DNA of 31,485 bases from a virus. Position 1 is the first letter of the stretch. Every line of letters starts with the position of its first letter. The DNA lies in the IMG/VR virus record IMGVR_UViG_3300028025_003464, positions 1-31,485 of that record. The stretch is one strand, 5' to 3'. Both the position numbers and the translations under genes were made by a program. Positions 15,839 to 21,744 of this stretch are shown one piece after another. Below the pieces are notes generated by a model. The model saw nothing but the letters and a program-made list of their open reading frames with translations, was not told the DNA's origin and did not search any database.

Positions 15839-16744
15839 ATGAGCAATCCAAACCGCAAAGGACAAGCTGGCAACCCAGTATCTATTGGGATGCAAAGTGC
15901 TACATATACTCCATTTGTAAACACACATTTTAATCTGCCATACGGATTATATTTACGCCAAACAATTTTGGCAGGAACTACATCGGTGACAATCCCTGAT
16001 GGGATTAACTTTGTATTTGCCATTGCAGTTGGTGGCGGCGGTGGTGGTGGTAATACTAATAGTGGTGGCGCTGGTGCTGGTGGAGTAGCGTGGGGTTGGA
16101 CTATTGCAACTTCATCTTGTGTAGTTGGAGCAGGTGGTGTAGGCGCAACAGGCGGTTACACTCGCTATGGAAATATTATTGCAGGTGGTGGTGGTGGTCC
16201 AGGAAGTTCAACATTTTTAGGTGGCGGTGGACTAGGTGGCGCTGCTACTCCTGCTGGCGTTGTTGGTTCAACAAATTATTGGGGTATTCCTGGTGGCGCT
16301 GCTGTTACTGCTGGCGTTGTAGGTAATAGTGGTTCAGGTGCTTCAGGTGGAGGTGGTCTAACAGCATCAGTAGGAACTGCTGCCAAAGGCGGAGATGGAA
16401 TTTCTGGTGGCGGAGGTGGTGGTTCATCTGCAACTGGTACTGGTACAAATATCGGCGGTGCTGGTGGAAATGGTTTAGTTGGTGGCGGTGGAGGCCGCGC
16501 ACTCAATGGTTCAGTAGCAAATACTGGCGGTATTGGTGGAAACGGTATAAATATTTTAACTGGCGCAGTAACAACTGGTGGCGCACAAAATAACGGTTTT
16601 GGTGGCGGTGGCGGTGGTATTGCAGGCAATGGTAATGCTGCGACTTCAACCGTTGGTGGTGCAGGCGGTCTTGGCGGGGGCGGTGGTGGTCAAGGTGGAA
16701 CTACTTCCACAGGCGGCAACGGTATTCTTTATCTTTTCTATTAA
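15839..16744 (+). CDS. Glycine-rich tail adhesin, copy 2 (301 aa)
   Basis: It has ribosome site AGGAGAA and shares both ends with copy 1 (PYGLYLRQTILAGTTSVTIP near the start and GGNGILYLFY at the end). GGVAWGWTIATSSCVVGAGG also closely matches copy 1. The Gly patches in the body have different spacers, so the paralogues have diverged in the presumed contact region. The role should be as for copy 1. Confidence 0.75.
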   Translation: MSNPNRKGQAGNPVSIGMQSATYTPFVNTHFNLPYGLYLRQTILAGTTSVTIPDGINFVFAIAVGGGGGGGNTNSGGAGAGGVAWGWTIATSSCVVGAGGVGATGGYTRYGNIIAGGGGGPGSSTFLGGGGLGGAATPAGVVGSTNYWGIPGGAAVTAGVVGNSGSGASGGGGLTASVGTAAKGGDGISGGGGGGSSATGTGTNIGGAGGNGLVGGGGGRALNGSVANTGGIGGNGINILTGAVTTGGAQNNGFGGGGGGIAGNGNAATSTVGGAGGLGGGGGGQGGTTSTGGNGILYLFY

Positions 16745-16756
16745 AATGGAGCAACT

Positions 16757-17578
16757 ATGAGCGCATCAATTTATAGCAATTCATCATTTACCGATACTCC
16801 TTACGGACTCAAACTACAACAAACTATTTCTGCAACAGGAACTTCATCTGTAACAATCCCAGCAGGCATCAATCGAGTCTATGCAATCGTTATCGGCGGT
16901 GGCGGTGGTGGAATCACCACAACAACTGGTGGCGGCGGTGGTGGTGGTGCAGGTGGTTATTCTGCTGGATGGACTTGGGCAACAAATACAGTAACCGTTG
17001 GCGCAGGTGGTATTGGTGTTAACACCAACCTAACAAGCCGACCTGGTGGTTCAAGTATTTATGGAATGGTTATGGCTGGTGGTGGTTCATCTAACGGTGG
17101 TGGTACAACTGGCGGAGCAGGTGGTGGAGCAACAACTCCAACTGGAAACACATCAACTGCTTCTTATACTGGCGCACCAACGACAGGAAACGGTGGAGTT
17201 GGTTATGGCGCTGGTGGTGGTGGTGCTGGTGTTTCATCAGGTGGTGGTGCTGGAGCAACAGGAACAACTGGCCCACAATCTGCAGCATTTGGTGGACAGG
17301 GACTTATCTGCGGTGGCGGTGGTGCAGCAGGAACATTAGGTGTAGGCACAGGCGGCAACGGTGGCACTGGAGATTTCTTTGCAGGAGGAACAGGTACATC
17401 AGGAACAGGTTTGACTTTTGGTGGTGGCGGTGGTGGCGCAGGGCGCACAGGCGCAGGTTCAAACGCATCTGCTAACAACGGTGGCAACGGTGGTTCAGGT
17501 GGTGGTGGTGGGGGCGGTGCATCCACACTAGGAACGCCTGGCACAGGCGGTAACGGCGTTGTTTATCTTTACTACTAA
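16757..17578 (+). CDS. Glycine-rich tail adhesin, copy 3 (273 aa)
   Basis: It is the most divergent copy. It has PYGLKLQQTISATGTSSVTI at the start, AGWTWATNTVTVGAGGI in place of the shared VAWGWT segment, and the end GGNGVVYLYY. The Gly-rich body is shorter and lacks the N-terminal basic NRKGQ-like segment of the other copies. The ribosome site AATGGAGCAACT precedes it. The antisense proline-rich ORF is a shadow. Confidence 0.75.
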   Translation: MSASIYSNSSFTDTPYGLKLQQTISATGTSSVTIPAGINRVYAIVIGGGGGGITTTTGGGGGGGAGGYSAGWTWATNTVTVGAGGIGVNTNLTSRPGGSSIYGMVMAGGGSSNGGGTTGGAGGGATTPTGNTSTASYTGAPTTGNGGVGYGAGGGGAGVSSGGGAGATGTTGPQSAAFGGQGLICGGGGAAGTLGVGTGGNGGTGDFFAGGTGTSGTGLTFGGGGGGAGRTGAGSNASANNGGNGGSGGGGGGGASTLGTPGTGGNGVVYLYY

Positions 17579-17587
17579 GGAGTAATT

Positions 17588-17800
17588 ATGGCTATTAGAT
17601 ACGAATACAACTCAGTCTGCTGCGGTCATCACTATATGGAGACACGCAATGCAGATGATGCTCAAGTTGTGACAAAGTGCAATGTCTGCGGTCAGGGTGA
17701 GTATGAGTTGACGACACAGACAGAGATTGAGACTATTGCCGAGCCTGTCTATCAGGTGTTGGCTGAGGCTGAATCAGATCAGGTAGTGCAAGCAGAATAA
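17588..17800 (+). CDS. Zinc-ribbon-like small protein, 70 aa
   Basis: It follows copy 3 with ribosome site AAGGAGTAA. Cys11-Cys12, His14-His15 and CNVC (31-34) make a likely zinc knuckle, and the remainder is acidic (QTEIETIAEPVYQVLAEAES). No family is recognised. It closes the adhesin block and may be a fibre accessory, but its acidic tail and zinc site would equally suit a regulator. Confidence 0.7.
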   Translation: MAIRYEYNSVCCGHHYMETRNADDAQVVTKCNVCGQGEYELTTQTEIETIAEPVYQVLAEAESDQVVQAE

Positions 17801-17804
17801 AAAA

Positions 17805-17818
17805 GATTCGGGGGAATC
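17805..17818 (+). promoter_or_regulatory. Hairpin-embedded ribosome binding site, second copy
   Basis: GATTC-GGGG-GAATC again places GGGGGA in and beside a hairpin loop before ATG 17820. Seventeen bases are identical to 4192-4208. Unlike the first copy, no C-rich partner hairpin is visible upstream. Confidence 0.7.
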
Positions 17819-17819
17819 A

Positions 17820-18890
17820 ATGCGTTTTCACGTTGTAGCACTACCGCACACGCAGGTCACAAAAGAGTATGCAGGGTGCGCTTTTACGGAAAAAGTACGC
17901 CGTTTTGTAATGATGATGAAGGCTCAAGGCCACACTGTTTACCTGTATGCCGGTGAGCAATCCGAAGGCGTTGAGGATGAACTTGTTACTTGCATCAGTG
18001 AGCAGATGCGAGCTACGGCGCAAGGCTCTAACCATTACACCTCAGTTTCATTTGATACCGAACTTCCCCATTGGCAAGTGTTTAATGCCAACGTCATTGC
18101 CGGTATAAGGAAACGTTTTGAAGAAAAAGATTTTATTTGCTTAATCGGCGGTGGCGCTCACAAGCCCATTGCCGATGCCTTCCCCACCGCAATTGCGGTG
18201 GAGTTTGGCGTTGGCTACGGGGGCGTGTTTAGCAAATACCGCGTATTTGAATCCTACGCTTGGATGCACTCAATCTATGCAGGGTGGAAAAACCCCACAA
18301 CGGCAGATGGTCAGTTTTATGATGCAGTCATTCCTGGCTACCTTGAACCTGAGATGTTCCCACTTGGCGATGGACAAGGCGATTACTACCTTTTCATTGG
18401 CCGTTTGATTGATCGAAAAGGCTACCGAATTGCCCAAGAGGTGTGTAAGCGCCTTGGCAAGCGCCTGATCTTGGCAGGGCCGGGCGAGCAATCAGGATAC
18501 GGCGAATTTGTTGGCAGTGTTGACCCGCACAAAAGGGCTGCGCTGATGGGCGGTGCCATCGCCACCTTTGCACCTACTCTTTATATTGAACCGTTTGGCA
18601 ATGTGGTCATTGAATCACAGGCTTGTGGCACGCCTACAATCACAACCGATTGGGGTGCATTTACTGAGAACAATCCCCACGGCGTGACGGGTTTTAGATG
18701 CCGAACCTTGCAAGAATTTATGCAAGCAGCTCAAGATGTAAAGACACTTGACCGCGCCGCAATCCGTGAGCGTGCAGTTTCTCTCTACAACCTTGATACT
18801 ATCGGCCACCAATACAACGAGTATTTCAAGCGCCTTTTAACCTTATGGGGCGCAGGTTGGTATGAAATGGGGGATGATGGAACGCGGTGA
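17820..18890 (+). CDS. GT4-family (GT-B fold) glycosyltransferase
   Basis: The 356-residue product has an N-terminal donor/acceptor half. After YYLFIGRLIDRKGYRIAQEV (about 188 onwards) comes the glycosyltransferase-1 domain: LILAGPGEQSGYGEFVG, then YIEPFGNVVIESQACGTP, which contains the E-x7-E motif (about E256 and E264). It should transfer a sugar from a nucleotide donor. The target could be phage DNA bases, virion proteins or host wall glycans; the sequence does not say. The length is normal. It shares the unusual ribosome-site hairpin with the GT-A gene at 4210, which suggests joint control. Confidence 0.85.
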   Translation: MRFHVVALPHTQVTKEYAGCAFTEKVRRFVMMMKAQGHTVYLYAGEQSEGVEDELVTCISEQMRATAQGSNHYTSVSFDTELPHWQVFNANVIAGIRKRFEEKDFICLIGGGAHKPIADAFPTAIAVEFGVGYGGVFSKYRVFESYAWMHSIYAGWKNPTTADGQFYDAVIPGYLEPEMFPLGDGQGDYYLFIGRLIDRKGYRIAQEVCKRLGKRLILAGPGEQSGYGEFVGSVDPHKRAALMGGAIATFAPTLYIEPFGNVVIESQACGTPTITTDWGAFTENNPHGVTGFRCRTLQEFMQAAQDVKTLDRAAIRERAVSLYNLDTIGHQYNEYFKRLLTLWGAGWYEMGDDGTR

Positions 18891-19140
18891 AATTTTAGAT
18901 GAGGCCAAGCGACTTACGCACGGTGATCGAAACAAGAACTACGGCAAGCCTTTAACGAACCATCAAAGAATTGCGGGTTTGTGGTCAATCTACCTTGAGC
19001 AGGAGATCACGCCGGCGCAGGTTGCAATCTGTATGGGATTGGTTAAGGTTGCACGATTGATTGAGTCACCTGACCACCTTGATTCATTTATTGATCTTGC
19101 TGCCTACGCAAGTATTTCAGGCGAGATCGCCACTGAATAA
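18862..19140 (+). CDS. DUF6378-like phage protein, 92 aa
   Basis: The product contains LTHGDRNKNYGKPLTNHQRI, then WSIYLEQEITPAQVAICMGL and VKVARLIESPDHLDSFIDLA. This is the pattern of the phage DUF6378 family, helical proteins loosely related to MazG-type folds. The metal-site-like Glu and Asp residues are present, but activity is unproven. It overlaps the glycosyltransferase by 29 bases. In-frame ATGs at 18874 and 18877 are alternative starts. It is the last rightward gene before the terminator. Confidence 0.75.
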   Translation: MKWGMMERGEILDEAKRLTHGDRNKNYGKPLTNHQRIAGLWSIYLEQEITPAQVAICMGLVKVARLIESPDHLDSFIDLAAYASISGEIATE

Positions 19141-19154
19141 GTTTGACCGAATAG

Positions 19155-19192
19155 AAAAAGCCACCTGCAGCCGTTCCTGCAGGTGGCTTTTT
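19155..19192. terminator. Bidirectional rho-independent terminator
   Basis: AAAAAGCCACCTGCAG and CTGCAGGTGGCTTTTT form a perfect 16-bp inverted repeat around the loop CCGTTC. It has a GC-rich core and T-run on either strand. It lies between convergent operons (rightward late genes ending at 19140 and the leftward operon ending at 19198) and so can stop both. Confidence 0.95.
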
Positions 19193-19197
19193 CGCCT

Positions 19198-19326
19198 TCA
19201 CTTCACATAAGCCTCAAGCATCTGCACAACAACTGCCGATACGCTTTTGCCTTCATCGGTGGCCTTTTGCGTAGCCTTGTGCCATAGATCGGTGGCGATG
19301 CGGATTGATCGAATAGGTGTTGCCAT
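19198..19326 (-). CDS. Ribbon-helix-helix DNA-binding protein, 42 aa
   Basis: ATG at 19326 is coupled to the upstream stop (TAATG). The product starts MATPIRSIRIATDLWHKATQ, a beta-strand with RSIRI then a helix, and continues DEGKSVSAVVVQMLEAYVK, the Arc/MetJ two-helix pattern. RHH dimers bind operators. As the last gene of the leftward operon it is a good candidate autoregulator acting on the palindromes near 20502-20571. Confidence 0.75.
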   Translation of the reverse strand: MATPIRSIRIATDLWHKATQKATDEGKSVSAVVVQMLEAYVK

Positions 19327-19490
19327 TATCCAAGCACCTCACACTCGGTCATTGAACCCCAACACCAACCAAGAAACTCTGCATTAGGTGAGGTGCCAAC
19401 CCACCAAAGGTTTGTGGCAATCTGCCAAATAAGGATTGCGCCAATCAAGATTGCAATAGCTCGTACACGCTTGCCACGCTTGGTGATCAT
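19326..19490 (-). CDS. Small membrane protein, 54 aa
   Basis: ATG at 19490 overlaps the upstream stop (ATGA). The product begins MITKRGKRVRAIAILIGAIL, with a positively charged start and one membrane helix (about 10-28). A Trp/Cys-containing external part (FLGWCWGSMTECEVLG) follows. The likely orientation is N-in. The function is unknown; it may act on the envelope or block superinfection. Confidence 0.7.
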   Translation of the reverse strand: MITKRGKRVRAIAILIGAILIWQIATNLWWVGTSPNAEFLGWCWGSMTECEVLG

Positions 19491-19663
19491 ATCTGCCCCA
19501 ATTCCTCAATAAAGGCAATCGCCAATGCAGAGTTCACAATTGCACGGCGCAGAGCCTGCTTCATCTCGTCAAGATCGGCAGTCTGTGATGCCTCATCAAG
19601 GTCACGGCTGATGATAAACAACTGATCACTTGCATCAATCATAAGACTTTTCATTGCACCCAT
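19487..19663 (-). CDS. Helical hypothetical protein, 58 aa
   Basis: The start is set at ATG 19663 because GGGGA lies eight bases upstream; a TTG at 19678 is possible but poorer. The product begins MGAMKSLMIDASDQLFIISR and continues with acidic helices (LDEASQTADLDEMKQALRRA). It shows no Cys, membrane segment or known family. The stop overlaps the next gene by four bases. Confidence 0.7.
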   Translation of the reverse strand: MGAMKSLMIDASDQLFIISRDLDEASQTADLDEMKQALRRAIVNSALAIAFIEELGQI

Positions 19664-19664
19664 T

Positions 19665-19772
19665 TTACTTTTCCCCAATTCTAATTAGAAAACAATCAAA
19701 ACATTCGTGCATCTTTGCTACTGAATCAAATCGCGCCCCACAGTTCAGGCAGGTGTTCTCGGTGGTGGACAT
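19665..19772 (-). CDS. Mini zinc-finger protein, 35 aa
   Basis: It is too short for ordinary ORF thresholds. ATG 19772 is coupled to the upstream stop. MSTTENTCLNCGARF and MHECFDCFLIRIGEK give CxxC at 8-11 and 24-27, a complete four-Cys zinc site. The stop lies one base before the next ATG. It could bind nucleic acid or a host protein. Confidence 0.65.
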   Translation of the reverse strand: MSTTENTCLNCGARFDSVAKMHECFDCFLIRIGEK

Positions 19773-19957
19773 TACGCACCTGCTCTTTCTTTGATGCGCA
19801 TTTTTACTTGCCCTGCTATTTCGCAGCATTTCATTGAGCAGTACCCAATTGGGTGAGCAAAAGATTCATCTTGGAAATTCCAAATCTTGAACTCGGGAGT
19901 CAATTCAACTACCGCCTCACATTGAGGGCAAACCATCGTCATCCATTTTGTAGTCAT
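19772..19957 (-). CDS. Zinc-ribbon protein, 61 aa
   Basis: The product starts MTTKWMTMVCPQCEAVVELT with a CPQC knuckle (10-13) and has a second Cys cluster, YCSMKCCEIAGQ (40-45). It ends in a basic helix KMRIKERAGA. It is coupled to both neighbours by TAATG junctions. It may be a nucleic-acid binding or regulatory factor. Confidence 0.75.
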   Translation of the reverse strand: MTTKWMTMVCPQCEAVVELTPEFKIWNFQDESFAHPIGYCSMKCCEIAGQVKMRIKERAGA

Positions 19958-20094
19958 TATGCACCTGCCTGAGTGCGCTGATCAATTACAAATGCGTGAA
20001 TCTCATCCCAAGATTTCAAATCATTGTCAGCAATAATTTTCTTGTTTGCCTCAATGATCTCTTGGGCAGTCTTGCGAGTGTTTGGTGTAGTCAT
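19957..20094 (-). CDS. Hypothetical helical protein, 45 aa
   Basis: ATG 20094 is coupled to the upstream stop. The product, MTTPNTRKTAQEIIEANKKI, continues with an acidic helix (DNDLKSWDEIHAFVIDQR) and ends TQAGA. No domain is recognised. Exact start-stop coupling at both ends is the chief evidence. Confidence 0.65.
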   Translation of the reverse strand: MTTPNTRKTAQEIIEANKKIIADNDLKSWDEIHAFVIDQRTQAGA

Positions 20095-20276
20095 TATTCG
20101 CCTGCCTTTGCAAGTAGTTCCTCAGTTGTAAGATTAAGTGCTGATGCTGATAATTGAAGTGCAAGTTGATCTAAAGTTTCCAAATCATTGCTTGCAATTG
20201 CGTTGTTTATCCATACCAATTGACGGCGAATATCTGCAACAACATCTTTTTGCATTTTCTTTGTAATCTTTGGCAT
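20094..20276 (-). CDS. Hypothetical helical protein, 60 aa
   Basis: The start is set at ATG 20276, coupled to the upstream stop, rather than at an in-frame ATG 27 bases earlier. The product begins MPKITKKMQKDVVADIRRQL, a basic amphipathic helix. Two further helices (NDLETLDQLALQLSASALNL, then EELLAKAGE) follow. It resembles a small helical bundle. Confidence 0.7.
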   Translation of the reverse strand: MPKITKKMQKDVVADIRRQLVWINNAIASNDLETLDQLALQLSASALNLTTEELLAKAGE

Positions 20277-20488
20277 TATGCACCTACCTTTGCATTTCTG
20301 CATCCATCGCAGAATTGTTCAGGTGTTGATGCCCAACCCCATAAACGAGATTTATTTGTATCTTGAGTAATCCCGCCGTGATTTTCACACATCAATAACC
20401 ATTTGCCACCATCAAGAATATCTAAACCTTCTTGTTCAGTTAAGCAAAGTGTTACTTTTACATCTCCAACTGTCTTAGTCTTGATCAT
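20276..20488 (-). CDS. First gene of the leftward operon, zinc-binding, 70 aa
   Basis: ATG 20488 opens the operon. The product starts MIKTKTVGDVKVTLCLTEQE and has MCENHGG and FCDGCRNAK, giving Cys/His ligands for one zinc. The middle, KWLLMCENHGGITQDTNKSR, alternates strand and loop. The untranslated leader and control region lie immediately upstream. No known family is recognised. Confidence 0.75.
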   Translation of the reverse strand: MIKTKTVGDVKVTLCLTEQEGLDILDGGKWLLMCENHGGITQDTNKSRLWGWASTPEQFCDGCRNAKVGA

Positions 20489-20501
20489 TTTCTAACCGTT
20501 C

Positions 20502-20528
20502 TATTGGAAACCCGTTCGTTTTCCAATA
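20502..20528. promoter_or_regulatory. Palindrome 1 (operator candidate)
   Basis: TATTGGAAA and TTTCCAATA form a perfect 9-bp inverted repeat with a 9-base spacer. It lies 14 to 40 bases upstream of the first leftward ATG and overlaps the -10 region of the candidate leftward promoter. It may be an operator or a leader hairpin. Confidence 0.6.
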
Positions 20529-20555
20529 AGACAAATCTACCACCTGTATGGACAA
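20526..20555 (-). promoter_or_regulatory. Candidate leftward promoter
   Basis: Reading leftward, TTGTCC (20555-20550) and TCTTAT (20531-20526) are 18 bases apart. Each matches four of six sigma-70 consensus bases. One palindrome overlaps each box, as for repressor-controlled promoters. The match is moderate only. Confidence 0.35.
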
Positions 20556-20571
20556 TCACCGACCATACAGG
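20543..20571. promoter_or_regulatory. Palindrome 2 (operator candidate)
   Basis: CCTGTATGG and CCATACAGG form a perfect 9-bp inverted repeat with an 11-base spacer. Half-site centres are 20 bases apart, about two helical turns, which suits a dimeric repressor. On the + strand AATTTTT follows, so a weak rightward terminator is an alternative reading. Confidence 0.55.
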
Positions 20572-20576
20572 GCAAT

Positions 20577-20598
20577 TTTTGGTAACGTTTTGGTAACG
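20577..20598. repeat. Tandem 11-bp repeat TTTTGGTAACG x2
   Basis: Two exact adjacent copies (20577-20587 and 20588-20598) lie between palindrome 2 and the DnaA boxes, and a third partial GTTTTGAG follows. Spacing of one helical turn resembles iterons or protein-binding sites in replication origins. Confidence 0.6.
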
Positions 20599-20613
20599 GT
20601 TTTGAGCCTGAAC

Positions 20614-20634
20614 TTATCCACAACCTGTGGATAA
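20614..20634. other. Inverted pair of perfect DnaA boxes, probable origin
   Basis: TTATCCACA at 20614-20622 and its reverse complement TGTGGATAA at 20626-20634 are separated by ACC. Both match the strongest known DnaA box exactly. They lie in the divergent intergenic region with AT-rich flanks, tandem repeats and palindromes. A replication origin using host DnaA is the simplest reading; DnaA-controlled transcription is an alternative. Confidence 0.65.
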
Positions 20635-20671
20635 CTCTCATTTTGCCCCTGCTACCCCTAAAATGACCCCT

Positions 20672-21220
20672 ATGACCACAGTGATCGGGTATCAGGGCAA
20701 TGGGTGGGTTTGCCTTGCCGCCGACTCTCAAATTACCGATGGTGATAAGCGGGTGTTGAGTCCAAGCACCCCCAAGATCATCAAGCTCAAAAAGTATCTG
20801 TTGGCAGTAAGTGGGGATTGTCGGCCAGGGGATGTGCTGACCTATAATTGGACACCGCCGGCATACGATGGCAGCGACCCTGTGCGGTTTATGGGCAAGA
20901 AAATCATTCCAAGCATCATTGCAGCGTTTAAGGCGCAGGGATTCGATTATTCCAAAGAAGGCGTTTCATATTCCTACCTGCTCGCCTTTGACGGCAACCT
21001 GTTTGAAATCGGCGATGATCTGAGTATGAGTCAAAGCGCAGATGGCCTTTATGGAATCGGCTCAGGCTCAGCCTACGCGCTAGGCGCATTGGCGGTGCAA
21101 CTGCCCAACCTTGAACGGCAAGAATGGGCAAGTGAACAAATGTTGCAGGCTCTTGAGGTGTCGGCCAAGTATGACGTGAACACAAGCGCACCCTTTCAGG
21201 TGGAATTACAGACACGCTGA
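20672..21220 (+). CDS. HslV / proteasome-beta-like Ntn hydrolase, 182 aa
   Basis: The start at ATG 20672 leaves MTTVIGYQGNGWVCLAADSQ, so Met removal would expose Thr1 as in HslV. Residue spacing agrees: Asn9-Gly10, Asp17, Gln19, a Lys at 34 near the HslV Lys33, a LLAVSG strand, and YGIGSGSAYALGALAV matching the GSGG-helix region. The total length is also HslV-like (about 175). It should be a threonine protease or related Ntn amidase. No HslU-like unfoldase is nearby, so it may work alone or with host ATPases. Upstream in-frame starts (20627, 20663) would bury Thr1 and the first overlaps a DnaA box. No Shine-Dalgarno is seen, so translation may be nearly leaderless. Confidence 0.75.
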   Translation: MTTVIGYQGNGWVCLAADSQITDGDKRVLSPSTPKIIKLKKYLLAVSGDCRPGDVLTYNWTPPAYDGSDPVRFMGKKIIPSIIAAFKAQGFDYSKEGVSYSYLLAFDGNLFEIGDDLSMSQSADGLYGIGSGSAYALGALAVQLPNLERQEWASEQMLQALEVSAKYDVNTSAPFQVELQTR

Positions 21221-21284
21221 CGGTGCGCCTTGTCGGTCTTGCCGTGTAGTGTGTGCCATCCTTAACCCGAACGAAAGGATGAAA

Positions 21285-21398
21285 ATGGAAAACTTTTTAA
21301 CGGCCATTGGCATAGTTGTTGTTTTTCTATGTTTCTTGGCTATTTTCTACAAAGATGATTTTCTTGACAACGAGCTGCGCGGTGACAAAGATGCGTGA
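21285..21398 (+). CDS. Small single-pass membrane protein, 37 aa
   Basis: ATG 21285 has GAAAGG six bases upstream. The product is MENFLTAIGIVVVFLCFLAI with an acidic tail (YKDDFLDNELRGDKDA), giving a membrane helix at about 6-22 and a charged face. Its stop overlaps the next gene. The function is unknown. Confidence 0.65.
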   Translation: MENFLTAIGIVVVFLCFLAIFYKDDFLDNELRGDKDA

Positions 21399-21744
21399 CC
21401 CGTTGTTTTCAGTACACACAACAGATCAAGGCAAAGTGATTTTGTATCTTGAGGAACAAGATGCCGTGGTTGATCTAGCCACTGATGTGATCACTTATTT
21501 CAGCATAAGCGACCTTGAGGATTTGCTCATTGCCAACCGTGCCAACCTGCGAGATGACGGCGCAGTTGAGGCTTTAGATCGCGCACGCGATTCAATGCCC
21601 GATGCTGCAATTCTTATTGCCTCAATGACTGAGGATGAGGCGTTTAACCTTTGCCAAGATATTATTTCCTCAATCAAAAAGCGCAGAATCTTTGATGCCG
21701 ATGAAATGGCAACCAAGGTTTCGAAGTTGAGGATTGTTAAGTAA
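21391..21744 (+). CDS. Hypothetical acidic protein, 117 aa
   Basis: The start is ATG 21391, overlapping the preceding stop; the longer open frame upstream lies in the membrane gene. The product begins MRDPLFSVHTTDQGKVILYL, then has a helical acidic part (SISDLEDLLIANRANLRDDG) and a basic end KKRRIFDADEMATKVSKLRI. No family is recognised. It leads a replication/repair gene string by coupling. Confidence 0.75.
   Translation: MRDPLFSVHTTDQGKVILYLEEQDAVVDLATDVITYFSISDLEDLLIANRANLRDDGAVEALDRARDSMPDAAILIASMTEDEAFNLCQDIISSIKKRRIFDADEMATKVSKLRIVK

Noticed and set aside
15346-17544. Long proline-rich ORFs on the minus strand opposite the glycine-rich genes
   Set aside because: They are the mirror of GGT/GGC glycine codons (giving Pro), lack ribosome sites and lie wholly inside strong rightward genes.
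10821-17578. Diversity-generating retroelement acting on the adhesin genes
   Set aside because: No reverse transcriptase, template repeat or adenine-specific variation pattern was found in the window.
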